The translations under genes were made by a program, and so were the position numbers. The notes below the pieces were generated by a model. That model searched no databases and had not been told where the DNA came from. It saw only the letters and a program-made list of their open reading frames with translations. A stretch of DNA of 34,410 nt from assembly GCA_021151485.1 (NCBI GenBank), contig JAGKXB010000023.1:1-34410 (forward strand), written 5' to 3'. This stretch comes from Oxalobacteraceae bacterium. GTDB lineage: Bacteria; Pseudomonadota; Gammaproteobacteria; Burkholderiales; Burkholderiaceae_D. Shown here in pieces: positions 7,967 through 17,278 of the stretch. Each line of letters starts with the position of its first letter. Position 1 is the first letter of the stretch.

Positions 7967-9522
7967 GTCGCGAAGTTTTATTATTGGTTGATGCGCTGGC
8001 GCGCGAAAAAAATGTTGATAAGGAAATTGTCTTTGGCGCATTGGAACATGCACTTGGACAAGCGACGAAAAAACGATATCAAGGTGATGTTGATGTCCGT
8101 GTAACAATTCATCGTGAAACCGGGGAGTTTGAGTCTTTCCGGCGTTGGCATGTTGTGCCAGATGAGGCAGGTTTGCAATTGCCAGATCAAGAGATTTTAC
8201 ATTTTGAAGCGCGTGAGCAAATTCCTGATATTGAGGTCGATGAATACATCGAAGAGCCTATTGAATCCATCGATTTTGGTCGTCGTTTTGCGCAAGATAC
8301 CAAGCAAGCTGTATTGCAGCGCATTCGCGATGCGGAGCGTGAACAAATTTTGCTTGATTTCTTGGAACGAGGTGACTCACTGGTTACTGGCACGGTTAAG
8401 CGAATGGAGCGCGGTGATGCGATTGTGGAATCCGGCAGGATTGAAGCACGTTTGCCTCGTGACCAGATGATACCGAAAGAAAATTTACGCGTTGGTGATC
8501 GTGTGCGGGCATTTATTTTGCGTGTGGATCGTAACATGCGTGGCCCTCAAGTTATTTTGTCGCGTACTGCACCACAATTCATCATGAAGTTATTTGAATT
8601 GGAAGTGCCAGAAATTGAACAAGGCGCACTCGAAGTTAAATCTGCCGCTCGTGATCCAGGAGCACGTGCCAAAATTGCTGTTTTTACTGGTGATAAACGC
8701 GTTGACCCAATTGGTGCTTGCGTAGGGATGCGTGGTTCACGTGTGCAAGCTGTTACCAGCGAACTGGGTGGCGAGCGCGTTGATATTGTATTGTGGTCAG
8801 AAGATCCGGCTCAGTTCGTGATTGGTGCATTGGCGCCAGCGAATGTATCTTCCATCATGGTGGATGAAGAAAAACACATGATGGATGTAGTTGTTGACGA
8901 AGAAAATCTGGCCATCGCGATTGGCCGTAGCGGACAAAACGTACGATTGGCAGCTGAGTTGACTGGCTGGAAAATCAACATCATGACGGCTGAGGAGTCG
9001 GCCGATAAATCTGCTTTAGAAACAGCAGTCTTGCGTACTCTTTTCATGAAAAAACTGGATGTTGATCAAGAGGTGGCAGATATCTTGATTGAAGAAGGTT
9101 TTGCAAGTTTAGAGGAAATTGCTTATGTGCCTATTAGTGAAATGCTGGAAATTGATGCATTTGATGAGGGTACGATTAATGAGTTGCGTAGTCGTGCACG
9201 TGAGGCCTTAGTGACTGAAGCAATTGCTTCAGAAGAAGGTTTGGAAGGCATGGATGATGCATTAGTCAATTTGGAAGGCATGGATCGTACTATTGCCGGT
9301 AAATTGGGGTTGGCAGGCATTAAGACAATCGGTGCTTTCGCTGCCTTGGCGTACGATGAATTTGGTGCGATTTTGGCCTTATCGACCGATCGTGCTCGTC
9401 AATTGATTGAAAACTCATTTGAAGATGTGACTGAGGAAGAAATGAAGTTTATTGATGCGCAGTACGACACAAGTGCGAAGGCTTTACAAGCTAAAGCATG
9501 GAGCCTTACTTCATCACGTTAA
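7963..9522 (+). CDS. nusA: Transcription termination/antitermination factor NusA
   Basis: NusA binds RNA polymerase and nascent RNA, promoting pausing, intrinsic termination and, with other Nus factors, rRNA antitermination. Domains in order: N-terminal polymerase-binding domain (1 to about 125), S1 domain (about 135-200, [19 protein letters not shown]), KH1 ([14 protein letters not shown], about 250-263), KH2 ([14 protein letters not shown], about 318-331), and two acidic helix-hairpin-helix repeats in the last 150 residues, as in E. coli NusA. Length of 519 is somewhat longer than E. coli's 495. It starts inside the rimP stop and precedes infB by 75 nt. As in other bacteria it may regulate its own operon through the upstream leader. 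Confidence 0.96.
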   Translation: MSREVLLLVDALAREKNVDKEIVFGALEHALGQATKKRYQGDVDVRVTIHRETGEFESFRRWHVVPDEAGLQLPDQEILHFEAREQIPDIEVDEYIEEPIESIDFGRRFAQDTKQAVLQRIRDAEREQILLDFLERGDSLVTGTVKRMERGDAIVESGRIEARLPRDQMIPKENLRVGDRVRAFILRVDRNMRGPQVILSRTAPQFIMKLFELEVPEIEQGALEVKSAARDPGARAKIAVFTGDKRVDPIGACVGMRGSRVQAVTSELGGERVDIVLWSEDPAQFVIGALAPANVSSIMVDEEKHMMDVVVDEENLAIAIGRSGQNVRLAAELTGWKINIMTAEESADKSALETAVLRTLFMKKLDVDQEVADILIEEGFASLEEIAYVPISEMLEIDAFDEGTINELRSRAREALVTEAIASEEGLEGMDDALVNLEGMDRTIAGKLGLAGIKTIGAFAALAYDEFGAILALSTDRARQLIENSFEDVTEEEMKFIDAQYDTSAKALQAKAWSLTSSR

Positions 9523-9597
9523 TCTTGTATAAAGATTGCATTGAGGTTTTAAAAGTACATTAAGTAATTTGCTGAAGTAGATAGAAAAGAGGATGGA

Positions 9598-12468
9598 ATG
9601 GCGAGTAACAACGTAGCCCAATTTGCCGCCGAGCTGAAGATGCCGGCCGATTTATTGCTTACCCAATTAAGTTCTGCTGGGGTTGAAAAGAAATCGGCAT
9701 CTGATCCCTTGTCCAAAGAAGATAAAGACAAACTTCTTGAGCATTTGCGTCGCACGCATGGTACGCCGCAAGAGGGTGAAAAAACTAAAATCACCTTGAC
9801 GCGTAAAGAGACGACTGAAATTAAACAAGCGGATGCAACTGGAAAGTCGCGCACTATCCAAGTAGAAGTGCGTAAAAAACGTACTTTTATCAAACGTAAT
9901 GAGGCGGATGAGCTCCCACCAGTGGCTATTGCTCAACAAGCCGATGAGCAAGAACAAATTCGTCGTGCTGAGGAAGAGAAGCGTCAAGCAGAGTTACTTG
10001 CTCGTCAAGAAGCCGATTTACGTGAAAAACAAGAGCGCTTAGCAAAGCTGGAAGCAGAAGAAAAAGAGGCTCGTGAAAGAGCTGCTGCGCAAAAAGCTGA
10101 AATGGAAGCGAAATTGGCGGCAGAAAAAGAAGCAAAAAGGATTGCTGATGAAGCTGCGTTAGCCCTCAGTAAAAATAATGCTCCTATTGCCCCATCTACT
10201 CAGCAAGATGTAAGTAAAAATACTGCTGCCGATATTGAAGAAGAAAAGAAAAAAGCAGCACAGGCCACAAAAGAAGCTGCTGAAAAGGCAGCAAGCATAG
10301 ATCGTGCGCGGAAAATGGTCGAAGATGAAGTCGCGCAGATTAAAGCCATGATGAATGCGCCTCGCAGAGTAATGAAAGCTGCCGAACCTGCTCCCACCCC
10401 GGCTCCAGTAGAAAAAGCGGCAGAGGGTACGTTACGTAAACCAGCTGACAAAAAGAGTACCGTCAAAAAAGATGAGAAAAAATCTCCTACTGCTGATAAA
10501 AAATCGATTAAATCTGCCAATGTTTCTTCTACTTGGCAGGATGAAACCAAGAAGCGTGGTACGCCTAATCATAGTAAACAGCATGCGGGCAACTTAAATA
10601 CAGGTGGACGTGATGGATGGCGCGGTCCTAAAGGTCGTCGTCAGAATCACGGTGACCATCATGCGCAAAACAATGAAAGAGAAAGTAATTTCCAGGAACC
10701 AACTGAGGCGATCGTAAAAGAAATTCATGTTCCAGAGACCATCACGGTTGCGGAATTGGCGCATAAAATGTCAGTCAAGGCTTCAGAAGTTATCAAACAA
10801 TTGATGACGCTTGGCCAAATGTGCACGATTAATCAGGTACTAGATCAAGAAACTGCCATGATTTTGGTAGAAGAAATGGGGCATAAAGCGTTTGCCGCTA
10901 AATTGGATGATCCCGAAGCCTTCTTGGATGAAGGCGTTGAGCATGCCGATTTGGAAGCCTTTCCACGTGCACCTGTCGTGACGGTGATGGGACACGTTGA
11001 TCATGGTAAAACATCGTTACTCGATTACATACGTCGTGCCAAAGTAGCATCTGGTGAGGCAGGTGGTATTACTCAACACATTGGTGCTTATCACGTCGAA
11101 ACACCGCGTGGCATTATCACCTTCCTTGATACACCTGGTCACGAAGCGTTTACCGCAATGCGTGCACGTGGTGCGAAAGCGACAGATATCGTGATTTTGG
11201 TGGTGGCCGCTGATGATGGTGTTATGCCACAAACTAAGGAAGCCATTTCTCACGCCAAAGCAGCAGGTGTGCCTCTGGTCGTAGCGATTAATAAAATCGA
11301 TAAACCTGGTTCTAATCTTGATCGTGTTAAACAAGAGTTGATCGCTGAACAAGTGGTGCCAGAAGAGTACGGTGGCGACTCTCCTTTCGTTCCTGTTTCA
11401 GCAAAAACTGGGCAAGGTATCGATGATTTGCTTGAACATGTATTGTTGCAAGCTGAGGTATTGGAATTAAAAGCACCAAAAGATGCGCTAGCAAGAGGAC
11501 TAGTAGTTGAAGCGAGACTGGATAAAGGTCGTGGTCCGGTTGCTACTATTTTGGTGCAATCAGGTACATTAAAACGCGGAGACGTGGTGCTCGCCGGATC
11601 TTCATACGGTCGTGTGCGCGCCATGTTGGATGAGAATGGTAAGAGTGTGACGGAAGCTGGTCCATCGATTCCAGTTGAAATTCAAGGTCTGGTTGAAGTG
11701 CCAGTTGCAGGTGAAGAAGTTATGGTGATGGCGGATGAACGCAAAGCACGTGAAATTGCCTTGTTTAGACAGGGTAAATTCCGCGATGTGAAGTTGGCCA
11801 AACAGCAAGCCTCCAAGTTGGAAAATATGTTTGATCAATTGGCGGAAGGTGAAATTAAAAACCTGCCAATGATTATCAAAACAGATGTACAAGGTTCACA
11901 AGAAGCACTGGTGCATTCTTTACAGAAATTATCCGGTAGTGAAGTCCGTGTACAAGTTGTTCATGCTGGCGTCGGCGGTATTAGTGAATCAGACGTCAAT
12001 CTTGCTGTTGCCTCTAAAGCAGTCATTATTGGCTTTAATACTCGTGCTGATGCACAGGCGCGCAAATTGGCTGAAGCGAGCGGCATTGATATTCGGTATT
12101 ACAACATTATTTATGATGCGATCAATGACGTAAAAGCTGCGATGTCAGGCATGTTGGCACCAGAAAAACGCGAACAGGCACTCGGTTTGGTCGAGATTCG
12201 CCAAGTGATTATCATCAGCAAAGTTGGTGCTATTGCAGGTTGTTTTGTCCTGGATGGTATGGTCAAACGCACCTCATCGGTACGGTTGTTGCGCAATAAC
12301 GTTGTGATTTGGACGGGTGAAATTGACACCTTGAAACGCTTCAAAGACGATGTAAAAGAAGTGAAAGCTGGTTTTGAGTGTGGTTTATCGTTGAAAAACT
12401 TTAATGACATCAAAGAAGGCGATCAGCTGGAAGTTTTTGAAATTCAGGAAATCGCTCGTACCCTGTAA
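9598..12468 (+). CDS. infB: Translation initiation factor IF-2
   Basis: IF-2 is the GTPase that brings initiator fMet-tRNA to the 30S subunit and drives subunit joining. GAGG lies just ahead of the ATG. The 956 residues contain an N-terminal IF2_N subdomain (1 to about 50), a long Lys/Glu/Ala-rich helical linker (about 110-260), a Lys-rich disordered part (about 265-370), a second IF2_N (about 375-425), then the G domain: GHVDHGKT (465-472), DTPGHEAF (from 511) and NKID (565-568). Domains II, III and the tRNA-binding domain IV follow to the C terminus. Long N-terminal linkers of this kind are normal in proteobacteria. Confidence 0.97.
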   Translation: MASNNVAQFAAELKMPADLLLTQLSSAGVEKKSASDPLSKEDKDKLLEHLRRTHGTPQEGEKTKITLTRKETTEIKQADATGKSRTIQVEVRKKRTFIKRNEADELPPVAIAQQADEQEQIRRAEEEKRQAELLARQEADLREKQERLAKLEAEEKEARERAAAQKAEMEAKLAAEKEAKRIADEAALALSKNNAPIAPSTQQDVSKNTAADIEEEKKKAAQATKEAAEKAASIDRARKMVEDEVAQIKAMMNAPRRVMKAAEPAPTPAPVEKAAEGTLRKPADKKSTVKKDEKKSPTADKKSIKSANVSSTWQDETKKRGTPNHSKQHAGNLNTGGRDGWRGPKGRRQNHGDHHAQNNERESNFQEPTEAIVKEIHVPETITVAELAHKMSVKASEVIKQLMTLGQMCTINQVLDQETAMILVEEMGHKAFAAKLDDPEAFLDEGVEHADLEAFPRAPVVTVMGHVDHGKTSLLDYIRRAKVASGEAGGITQHIGAYHVETPRGIITFLDTPGHEAFTAMRARGAKATDIVILVVAADDGVMPQTKEAISHAKAAGVPLVVAINKIDKPGSNLDRVKQELIAEQVVPEEYGGDSPFVPVSAKTGQGIDDLLEHVLLQAEVLELKAPKDALARGLVVEARLDKGRGPVATILVQSGTLKRGDVVLAGSSYGRVRAMLDENGKSVTEAGPSIPVEIQGLVEVPVAGEEVMVMADERKAREIALFRQGKFRDVKLAKQQASKLENMFDQLAEGEIKNLPMIIKTDVQGSQEALVHSLQKLSGSEVRVQVVHAGVGGISESDVNLAVASKAVIIGFNTRADAQARKLAEASGIDIRYYNIIYDAINDVKAAMSGMLAPEKREQALGLVEIRQVIIISKVGAIAGCFVLDGMVKRTSSVRLLRNNVVIWTGEIDTLKRFKDDVKEVKAGFECGLSLKNFNDIKEGDQLEVFEIQEIARTL

Positions 12469-12510
12469 TTTTGCAATTATTCAATACGTAACTAGGGTTA
12501 CATTTTGTAG

Positions 12511-12531
12511 GGGCGCCCTTTGCGGGTGCCC
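12511..12531 (+). repeat. G+C-rich hairpin between infB and rbfA
   Basis: GGGCGCCC and GGGTGCCC pair as an 8-bp stem with one G-U around a TTTGC loop. No T-tract follows, so it is not a standard intrinsic terminator. It could be an mRNA processing or stabilising hairpin within the operon. Confidence 0.5.
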
Positions 12532-12561
12532 TTCGCATTTCAACCCACAAAAAATAACATC

Positions 12562-12942
12562 ATGGTTAAACATAGTAAAAATATTCCTGGACGTGGCTTA
12601 CGCGTCGCTGATCAAATTCAGCGTGATTTGGCAGAAATTGTCGCATTTGAGTTAAAAGATCCACGTATAGGAATGATTACGTTCACCGAAGTGCAGGTCA
12701 CGCCAGATTACGCCCACGCCAAAGTGTTTTTTACCTCACTAAACGATAGCGAAGAAGCGATCAAAAATACATTGCAAGGGTTAAACAATGCTTCGGGTTT
12801 CATTCGTCATCAATTGGGGCGTCGCTTGACTATTCATACTTTGCCTCAATTGCATTTTGTGCATGATAATTCGATTGCGCGTGGCATGCAGTTGTCTGAT
12901 TTGATCGATCAAGCCAATGCAGTACAAGCCAAGGATGCGTAG
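12562..12942 (+). CDS. rbfA: Ribosome-binding factor A
   Basis: RbfA is a KH-fold assembly factor that binds near helix 1 of 16S rRNA during 30S maturation and cold adaptation. The ATG at 12562 gives [20 protein letters not shown], the conserved start; the frame is open 14 codons further up but that part covers the intergenic hairpin. The product is 126 residues, close to E. coli's 133, with the typical [20 protein letters not shown] stretch at about 29-48 and the [11 protein letters not shown] motif near the end. It lies between infB and truB, as in most proteobacteria. Confidence 0.95.
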   Translation: MVKHSKNIPGRGLRVADQIQRDLAEIVAFELKDPRIGMITFTEVQVTPDYAHAKVFFTSLNDSEEAIKNTLQGLNNASGFIRHQLGRRLTIHTLPQLHFVHDNSIARGMQLSDLIDQANAVQAKDA

Positions 12943-13011
12943 AAAAATAATCGCAATCATGTATCTGGCATGACATCTATGGCGTAACCTTTATTGTTAT
13001 TGTCGCTTTTT

Positions 13012-13965
13012 ATGACGAATATCGATATTTCACTCAAAAAAACTCGTAGTTTGCTTCATGGCGTTTTATTACTAGATAAACCTGTTGGCTTTTCAAGCAA
13101 CGATGCGTTGATCAAAGTTAAGCGCTTATTGCAAGCCAAAAAAACAGGTCATACCGGCACACTGGATCCATTTGCTACCGGTCTTTTACCTTTATGTTTT
13201 GGCGATGCCACCAAGTTTTCACAAGATTTGCTGGATGCGGATAAAACTTATGAAACTGTCGTGCATCTTGGCGTAACGACTACGACTGGAGATATTGAGG
13301 GTGACGTGCTCCAAAACTGCCCAATCACTGATATGACGCAAGCGAAAATAGAGCAGGTGCTGATGCAGTTTCGTGGTGAGATTGCGCAAATTCCTCCCAT
13401 GTATTCCGCCTTGAAACGTGATGGCAAACCTTATTACGCTTATGCACGTGCAGGGATTACGTTGGAACGTGAAGCACGCCTCATCACTATTCATCGTTTG
13501 GAATTGATCGACTACCAGGCACCGTATTTGACTTTACGAGTGCAATGCAGCAAGGGAACGTATATCCGAGTGTTGGGTGAAGACATCGGGCACGCTTTAG
13601 GATGTGGTGCCCATTTGCAGGCATTGCGCCGTGTACAAGTCGGACACTTGTCTTTGTCGCAAGCAATCACCTTGGATAGTCTTTCTAATATGCCGGACAC
13701 AGAGCGCGTGCAATTGCTGGCGCCTGTTGATGCTTTACTGTCTTCTTTCCCTATCGTGCGTTTGAGTCAGGAATTGACTCGGCGTTTTTTGCACGGGCAG
13801 CGTTTGTCCTTGATGAAAGAAGGCGTCGTTATTCCAAACAAAGAGGGGCGTGTACGTGTGTATGGTGAAGAGAACGGCCAATCCCGATTGCTTGGAACTG
13901 CGCAGATCAAGGAATTTGGTGTGCTAGCGCCTGAACGTTTAGTCACCACCAGCCATAGCGGATAA
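13012..13965 (+). CDS. truB: tRNA pseudouridine-55 synthase TruB
   Basis: TruB makes pseudouridine 55 in the T-arm of tRNA and also acts as a tRNA chaperone. I use the ATG at 13012; a TTG 18 nt upstream is also open. The product has 317 residues. The catalytic aspartate is Asp52 in GHTGTLDPFATGLLP. The RVQCSKGTYIRVLGEDIG segment and a C-terminal PUA-like RNA-binding domain (about 240-317) are present. It ends the rimP-nusA-infB-rbfA-truB operon and converges on exbD 8 nt away. Confidence 0.95.
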   Translation: MTNIDISLKKTRSLLHGVLLLDKPVGFSSNDALIKVKRLLQAKKTGHTGTLDPFATGLLPLCFGDATKFSQDLLDADKTYETVVHLGVTTTTGDIEGDVLQNCPITDMTQAKIEQVLMQFRGEIAQIPPMYSALKRDGKPYYAYARAGITLEREARLITIHRLELIDYQAPYLTLRVQCSKGTYIRVLGEDIGHALGCGAHLQALRRVQVGHLSLSQAITLDSLSNMPDTERVQLLAPVDALLSSFPIVRLSQELTRRFLHGQRLSLMKEGVVIPNKEGRVRVYGEENGQSRLLGTAQIKEFGVLAPERLVTTSHSG

Positions 13966-13973
13966 ATCTACAT

Positions 13974-14390
13974 TCATGGTTTTGATTCCGTGACGAACGA
14001 AAATTTCGTCAATCCTTTGTTTTGCGCTGCCGCCATGATTTGCGCAATGACTTCATAACGCGTTGATTTGTCTATACGCAACTGCAAATCAGGCAATGGT
14101 TTGCTTTGCGCGGCACTGACAAATTTGTTATCCAATTCGGCTTGCGTGACCGCTTGCTCATTCCAAAAAATATTGCCTTGCGCATTAATCGAAAGCGTGA
14201 CTGTTTCGATTTTTTGCACAGCTGGTGCGGACTGTGCTTTGGGCAAATCAAGCTTGATGGCATGAGTCAGCAACGGGGCGCTAATGATAAAAATCACCAG
14301 TAAAACTAACATCACATCCACCATAGGCGTTACGTTGATTTCCGCCATGGGGCGGTCTGCTGGTTTGTCGTTAAATCCGCCGAAGGTCAT
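13974..14390 (-). CDS. exbD: ExbD/TolR-family biopolymer transport protein
   Basis: ExbD works with ExbB as a proton-driven motor in the inner membrane that energises TonB-dependent uptake. The 138-residue product has a short cytoplasmic N terminus, AEINVTPMVDVMLVLLVIFI with the membrane-embedded Asp25 that carries the proton, one transmembrane helix (about 22-41) and a periplasmic domain. It follows exbB by 17 nt. No tonB or tolA lies nearby, so TolR function cannot be fully excluded; the absence of tolA-tolB-pal next to it favours ExbD. Confidence 0.85.
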   Translation of the reverse strand: MTFGGFNDKPADRPMAEINVTPMVDVMLVLLVIFIISAPLLTHAIKLDLPKAQSAPAVQKIETVTLSINAQGNIFWNEQAVTQAELDNKFVSAAQSKPLPDLQLRIDKSTRYEVIAQIMAAAQNKGLTKFSFVTESKP

Positions 14391-14407
14391 GAATTGTTTC
14401 CTATTTC

Positions 14408-15088
14408 TTATTTTTTGATGCGTGCACCAGTCGTCAAATAAGCATGCAAATCATGCGCAAAGCCATCCAGCTCAGCTAGGGTGACGCGATTTATCCTCGT
14501 AAACGTGTTGTAAGCCAGTACGGCTGGAATAGCCACAGCCAAACCTAGCGCAGTCATGATGAGTGCTTCACCAACCGGACCGGCAATTTGATCAATTTGC
14601 ATTACACCTGCTGCTGAGATGGTGATGAGCGCGTGATAAATACCCCATACCGTGCCCAGCAAACCAACAAATGGTGCTGTCGAACCTACCGATGCCAGCA
14701 GAGTCAAACCGCTTTCCAGTCGTGCGGAAACGCGATTGATTTCCCGGCGCAGGGTACGGGTAATCAATTCTCCGGGATCAATTGATGTATTTAATGAAGT
14801 TGCAGTTGCACCATTTTTCTCCTGCCAATGAGCTGCTTTGAATGCTTGTTGGGCCAGTGGTACATAAATATTTTCGCTATCGACCGGCTGGATGAGAACG
14901 ATGGCGTCTTCCAGTGTAGGCGCTTGCCAAAAAGCCTCTAGCGCGTTGGCGCTCTTGCGTATACGCCAAGCGCTGAATGCTTTGGCAAGAATGTAATACC
15001 AGCTGACAACAGACATCAGCAGTAAGGCATACGCAACGGCATGGCTGATCGCATCGCCTTGTGACCAATAATGTGCGAAATTATTCAT
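14408..15088 (-). CDS. exbB: ExbB/TolQ-family proton channel protein
   Basis: ExbB forms the pentameric proton channel around ExbD. The product is 226 residues with three predicted membrane helices: about 14-36, 140-165 and 178-200. The MotA/TolQ/ExbB signature is visible in LLASVGSTAPFVGLLGTVWG and GEALIMTALGLAVAIPAVLA. It follows dapB by 14 nt within the bamE-dapB-exbB-exbD run, and a purine-rich AGGCAGGGA lies ahead of the ATG. The gene order matches that of many Burkholderiales genomes. Confidence 0.86.
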   Translation of the reverse strand: MNNFAHYWSQGDAISHAVAYALLLMSVVSWYYILAKAFSAWRIRKSANALEAFWQAPTLEDAIVLIQPVDSENIYVPLAQQAFKAAHWQEKNGATATSLNTSIDPGELITRTLRREINRVSARLESGLTLLASVGSTAPFVGLLGTVWGIYHALITISAAGVMQIDQIAGPVGEALIMTALGLAVAIPAVLAYNTFTRINRVTLAELDGFAHDLHAYLTTGARIKK

Positions 15089-15102
15089 TCCCTGCCTTAT
15101 GG

Positions 15103-15939
15103 TTAATTTGCTGTCCTTAATCCCAATACGTCTTGCATATCATACAAACCATGCGTTTGTTTGGCTAAAAAGCGGGCGGCACGCAGACTGCCTTGAGCGT
15201 AGGTGATCCGGCTGGAGGATTTGTGGCTGATTTCAATCCGTTCGCCGATGCCAGCAAATAAGACGGTGTGATCGCCGACGATATCGCCGCCGCGTATGGT
15301 GGCAAATCCAATGGAAGATGGATCGCGCTCGCCCGTTACTCCTTCGCGTGCATACACTGCGTGCTCTTGCAAATCGCGACCTAATGCTTTGGCGACGACC
15401 TCGCCCATTTGCAGCGCAGTGCCGGATGGTGCATCAACTTTATGTCTATGGTGTGCTTCGATGATTTCAATGTCGTAGCCTTCGGAAAAGCTTTTTGCCG
15501 CCAATTCCAGCAGTTTCATGGTGACATTGACACCTACGCTCATATTCGGCGCAAATACGATAGCGGTTTTTTCAGCCGCGGCAGCAATCGCTGCTTTGCC
15601 TACAGTATCAAATCCGGTGGTGCCAATAATCATTTTGATTCCGTGTTCAGCACAAAATGGTAAATGTACCAACGTGCCTTCTGGACGCGTAAAGTCGATC
15701 AAGTAATCTGCTTGAGCCAAACCTTGTGCCAAATCAGAAGTAATGAGAATGCCGCTGTTTTGACCTGTGAAAGCGGTGGCATCTGTACCGAGACTGCTTG
15801 ATGTTGCAACATCTAGTGCACCAGCCAAAATGGTGTCATCGCTGTTCATAATGGACTCAATCAACATACGACCCATGCGCCCACTGGCGCCAGCAATAGC
15901 GATTTTTAAAGGAAAAGTATTTTTATTTTGGTTGGTCAT
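15103..15939 (-). CDS. dapB: 4-hydroxy-tetrahydrodipicolinate reductase
   Basis: DapB reduces the product of DapA with NAD(P)H in the diaminopimelate/lysine pathway. The 278 residues include the N-terminal nucleotide-binding loop AGASGRMGR (16-24), IIGTTGF (104-110) and the catalytic signature [15 protein letters not shown] (161-175) with the active His and Lys167. Its ATG overlaps the bamE stop by 4 nt (ATGA), implying translational coupling with the upstream lipoprotein gene. Confidence 0.96.
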   Translation of the reverse strand: MTNQNKNTFPLKIAIAGASGRMGRMLIESIMNSDDTILAGALDVATSSSLGTDATAFTGQNSGILITSDLAQGLAQADYLIDFTRPEGTLVHLPFCAEHGIKMIIGTTGFDTVGKAAIAAAAEKTAIVFAPNMSVGVNVTMKLLELAAKSFSEGYDIEIIEAHHRHKVDAPSGTALQMGEVVAKALGRDLQEHAVYAREGVTGERDPSSIGFATIRGGDIVGDHTVLFAGIGERIEISHKSSSRITYAQGSLRAARFLAKQTHGLYDMQDVLGLRTAN

Positions 15940-16478
15940 TTTTGAGCTTCAGGTATAGGAGTAGCAATGCGTGCGATGTAGTCTTTTTCTGTTGGCAAGT
16001 GGCCGCCTTCAAAGCGCGTTACTTTTTTATCTTTAAAGAAAACCGTGACATGGCTGGTGATAATTTCACCACTTGCTTTTTGTAAACGGAACGGATAATC
16101 CCAACGCTCGGCGTGGAATAAATCATTTAATAAGGGAGTACCTAACACAAAACGTACTTGATCTTGTGTCATACCTTCTTTTAACTGCGCCATCATCTCT
16201 TGTGAAATGAAGTTGCCTTGTTGAATATCGATTTGATGCACTGAAAAAAATCTCAATATCCAAGGCAATTTGGATAAATGTGAGATTTGAACATCTTTAT
16301 TCTCGTCATTATTGTTATTCGTAGAAGAAGTAGAAGTAGCGCCATGGGTCGATGTGGCAGGATTGTTACTACTAGATTTTACGGCGGTCGTACAAGCAGA
16401 CAAGCAAGTGACCAACAACAAGCAAAGACAGGCGTTTAAATTGATCTTGTGATGCAGACGAAAAAATAGCAGGTGCAT
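15936..16478 (-). CDS. bamE: Outer membrane assembly lipoprotein BamE
   Basis: BamE (SmpA/OmlA) is a small lipoprotein of the BAM complex, which inserts beta-barrel proteins into the outer membrane. The ATG at 16478 is preferred over a TTG 12 nt upstream. The 180-residue product starts with a basic, hydrophobic signal peptide ending in a lipobox LSAC with lipidated Cys29. A Ser/Thr/Asn-rich linker (about 30-65) precedes the domain, which shows the family motif [18 protein letters not shown] and the RWDYPFRL segment. It is divergent from fur, as usual in Betaproteobacteria. Confidence 0.9.
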   Translation of the reverse strand: MHLLFFRLHHKINLNACLCLLLVTCLSACTTAVKSSSNNPATSTHGATSTSSTNNNNDENKDVQISHLSKLPWILRFFSVHQIDIQQGNFISQEMMAQLKEGMTQDQVRFVLGTPLLNDLFHAERWDYPFRLQKASGEIITSHVTVFFKDKKVTRFEGGHLPTEKDYIARIATPIPEAQK

Positions 16479-16609
16479 AAGTGATGTCAATGTGAGGAAG
16501 GTAAAGAATTATGAGGAATTTGAGGCAGCAAGTGAATAATAAGGACGTCAATAAAACATTATATGATAAAGTAAATGCGTTCTTTTTAAGTCCTTTTTAA
16601 GCAGTAACC

Positions 16610-17155
16610 ATGACTAATAATTCCCCTACCAACGCAACTAGTAGCTTAAGCAATGATTTAGACAATCATTTTGCTAATAATCAAAGTAGTCAAAACGGTC
16701 AAAACAATGATTCTAGTCATCATTTTCAGCACAACCCTATGAATCTAAAGGCCAGTGGTTTAAAAGCGACTTTGCCCAGATTAAAAATTCTCGATATTTT
16801 TCAAAATAGCCAAGTGCGTCATTTGACAGCGGAAGATGTGTACAAAATCCTGCTGGCTGAGAACATGGACGTTGGATTGGCTACTGTGTATCGCGTATTG
16901 ACTCAATTTGAACAAGCGGGTTTGTTGAGTCGCAATCATTTTGAAACTGGCAAAGCCATTTTTGAGCTAAATGAAGGTTCGCATCATGATCATTTGGTGT
17001 GCTTGGATTGCAGCCGGGTGGAAGAATTTTATGATGAAGAAATCGAAAGGCGTCAACATAAAATTGCTGAAGATCGTGGTTTTAAACTTGCCGAACATGC
17101 GTTGGCATTGTACGGAAACTGCGTCAAAACCAATTGCCCACATCGCTCTAAATAA
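16610..17155 (+). CDS. fur: Ferric uptake regulator Fur
   Basis: Fur represses iron-uptake genes when loaded with Fe2+. The core begins with [20 protein letters not shown], the winged-helix start, and carries the metal sites [10 protein letters not shown] (His125, His126, His128, Cys131, Cys134) and C-terminal Cys171/Cys176. The longest reading gives 181 residues with an Asn/Ser/His-rich leader of 43; starting at the ATG at 16739 gives 138 residues, the usual Fur length. Neither ATG has a good ribosome binding site, so the start is undecided. It is divergent from bamE with a roughly 130-nt gap. Confidence 0.9.
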   Translation: MTNNSPTNATSSLSNDLDNHFANNQSSQNGQNNDSSHHFQHNPMNLKASGLKATLPRLKILDIFQNSQVRHLTAEDVYKILLAENMDVGLATVYRVLTQFEQAGLLSRNHFETGKAIFELNEGSHHDHLVCLDCSRVEEFYDEEIERRQHKIAEDRGFKLAEHALALYGNCVKTNCPHRSK

Positions 17156-17204
17156 TTTTAAATAATCATCTCGTAATGACATAACTTGCTGCTATGCAGT
17201 AAAC

Positions 17205-17233
17205 AAAATCGCACAGGAGTTGTGCGATTTTTT
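17205..17233 (+). terminator. Rho-independent terminator after fur
   Basis: A perfect 11-bp stem (17205-17215 with 17221-17231, core ATCGCACA/TGTGCGAT) with a 5-nt loop ends in a run of six T (17228-17233). It lies about 50 nt after the fur stop and separates fur from the exporter gene. Confidence 0.88.
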
Positions 17234-17278
17234 ACGCAAAATATTGCTTATTAGTTAATATCGATATAAGGACTCAGG

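Noticed and set aside
12511..12531. Terminator between infB and rbfA
   Set aside because: The hairpin has no T-tract, and rbfA-truB normally stay in the same operon.
13974..15088. tolQ-tolR identity for the exbB-exbD pair
   Set aside because: No tolA, tolB or pal adjoins; the bamE-dapB context is the one in which exbB-exbD-type genes are found in Burkholderiales. It is not fully excluded.
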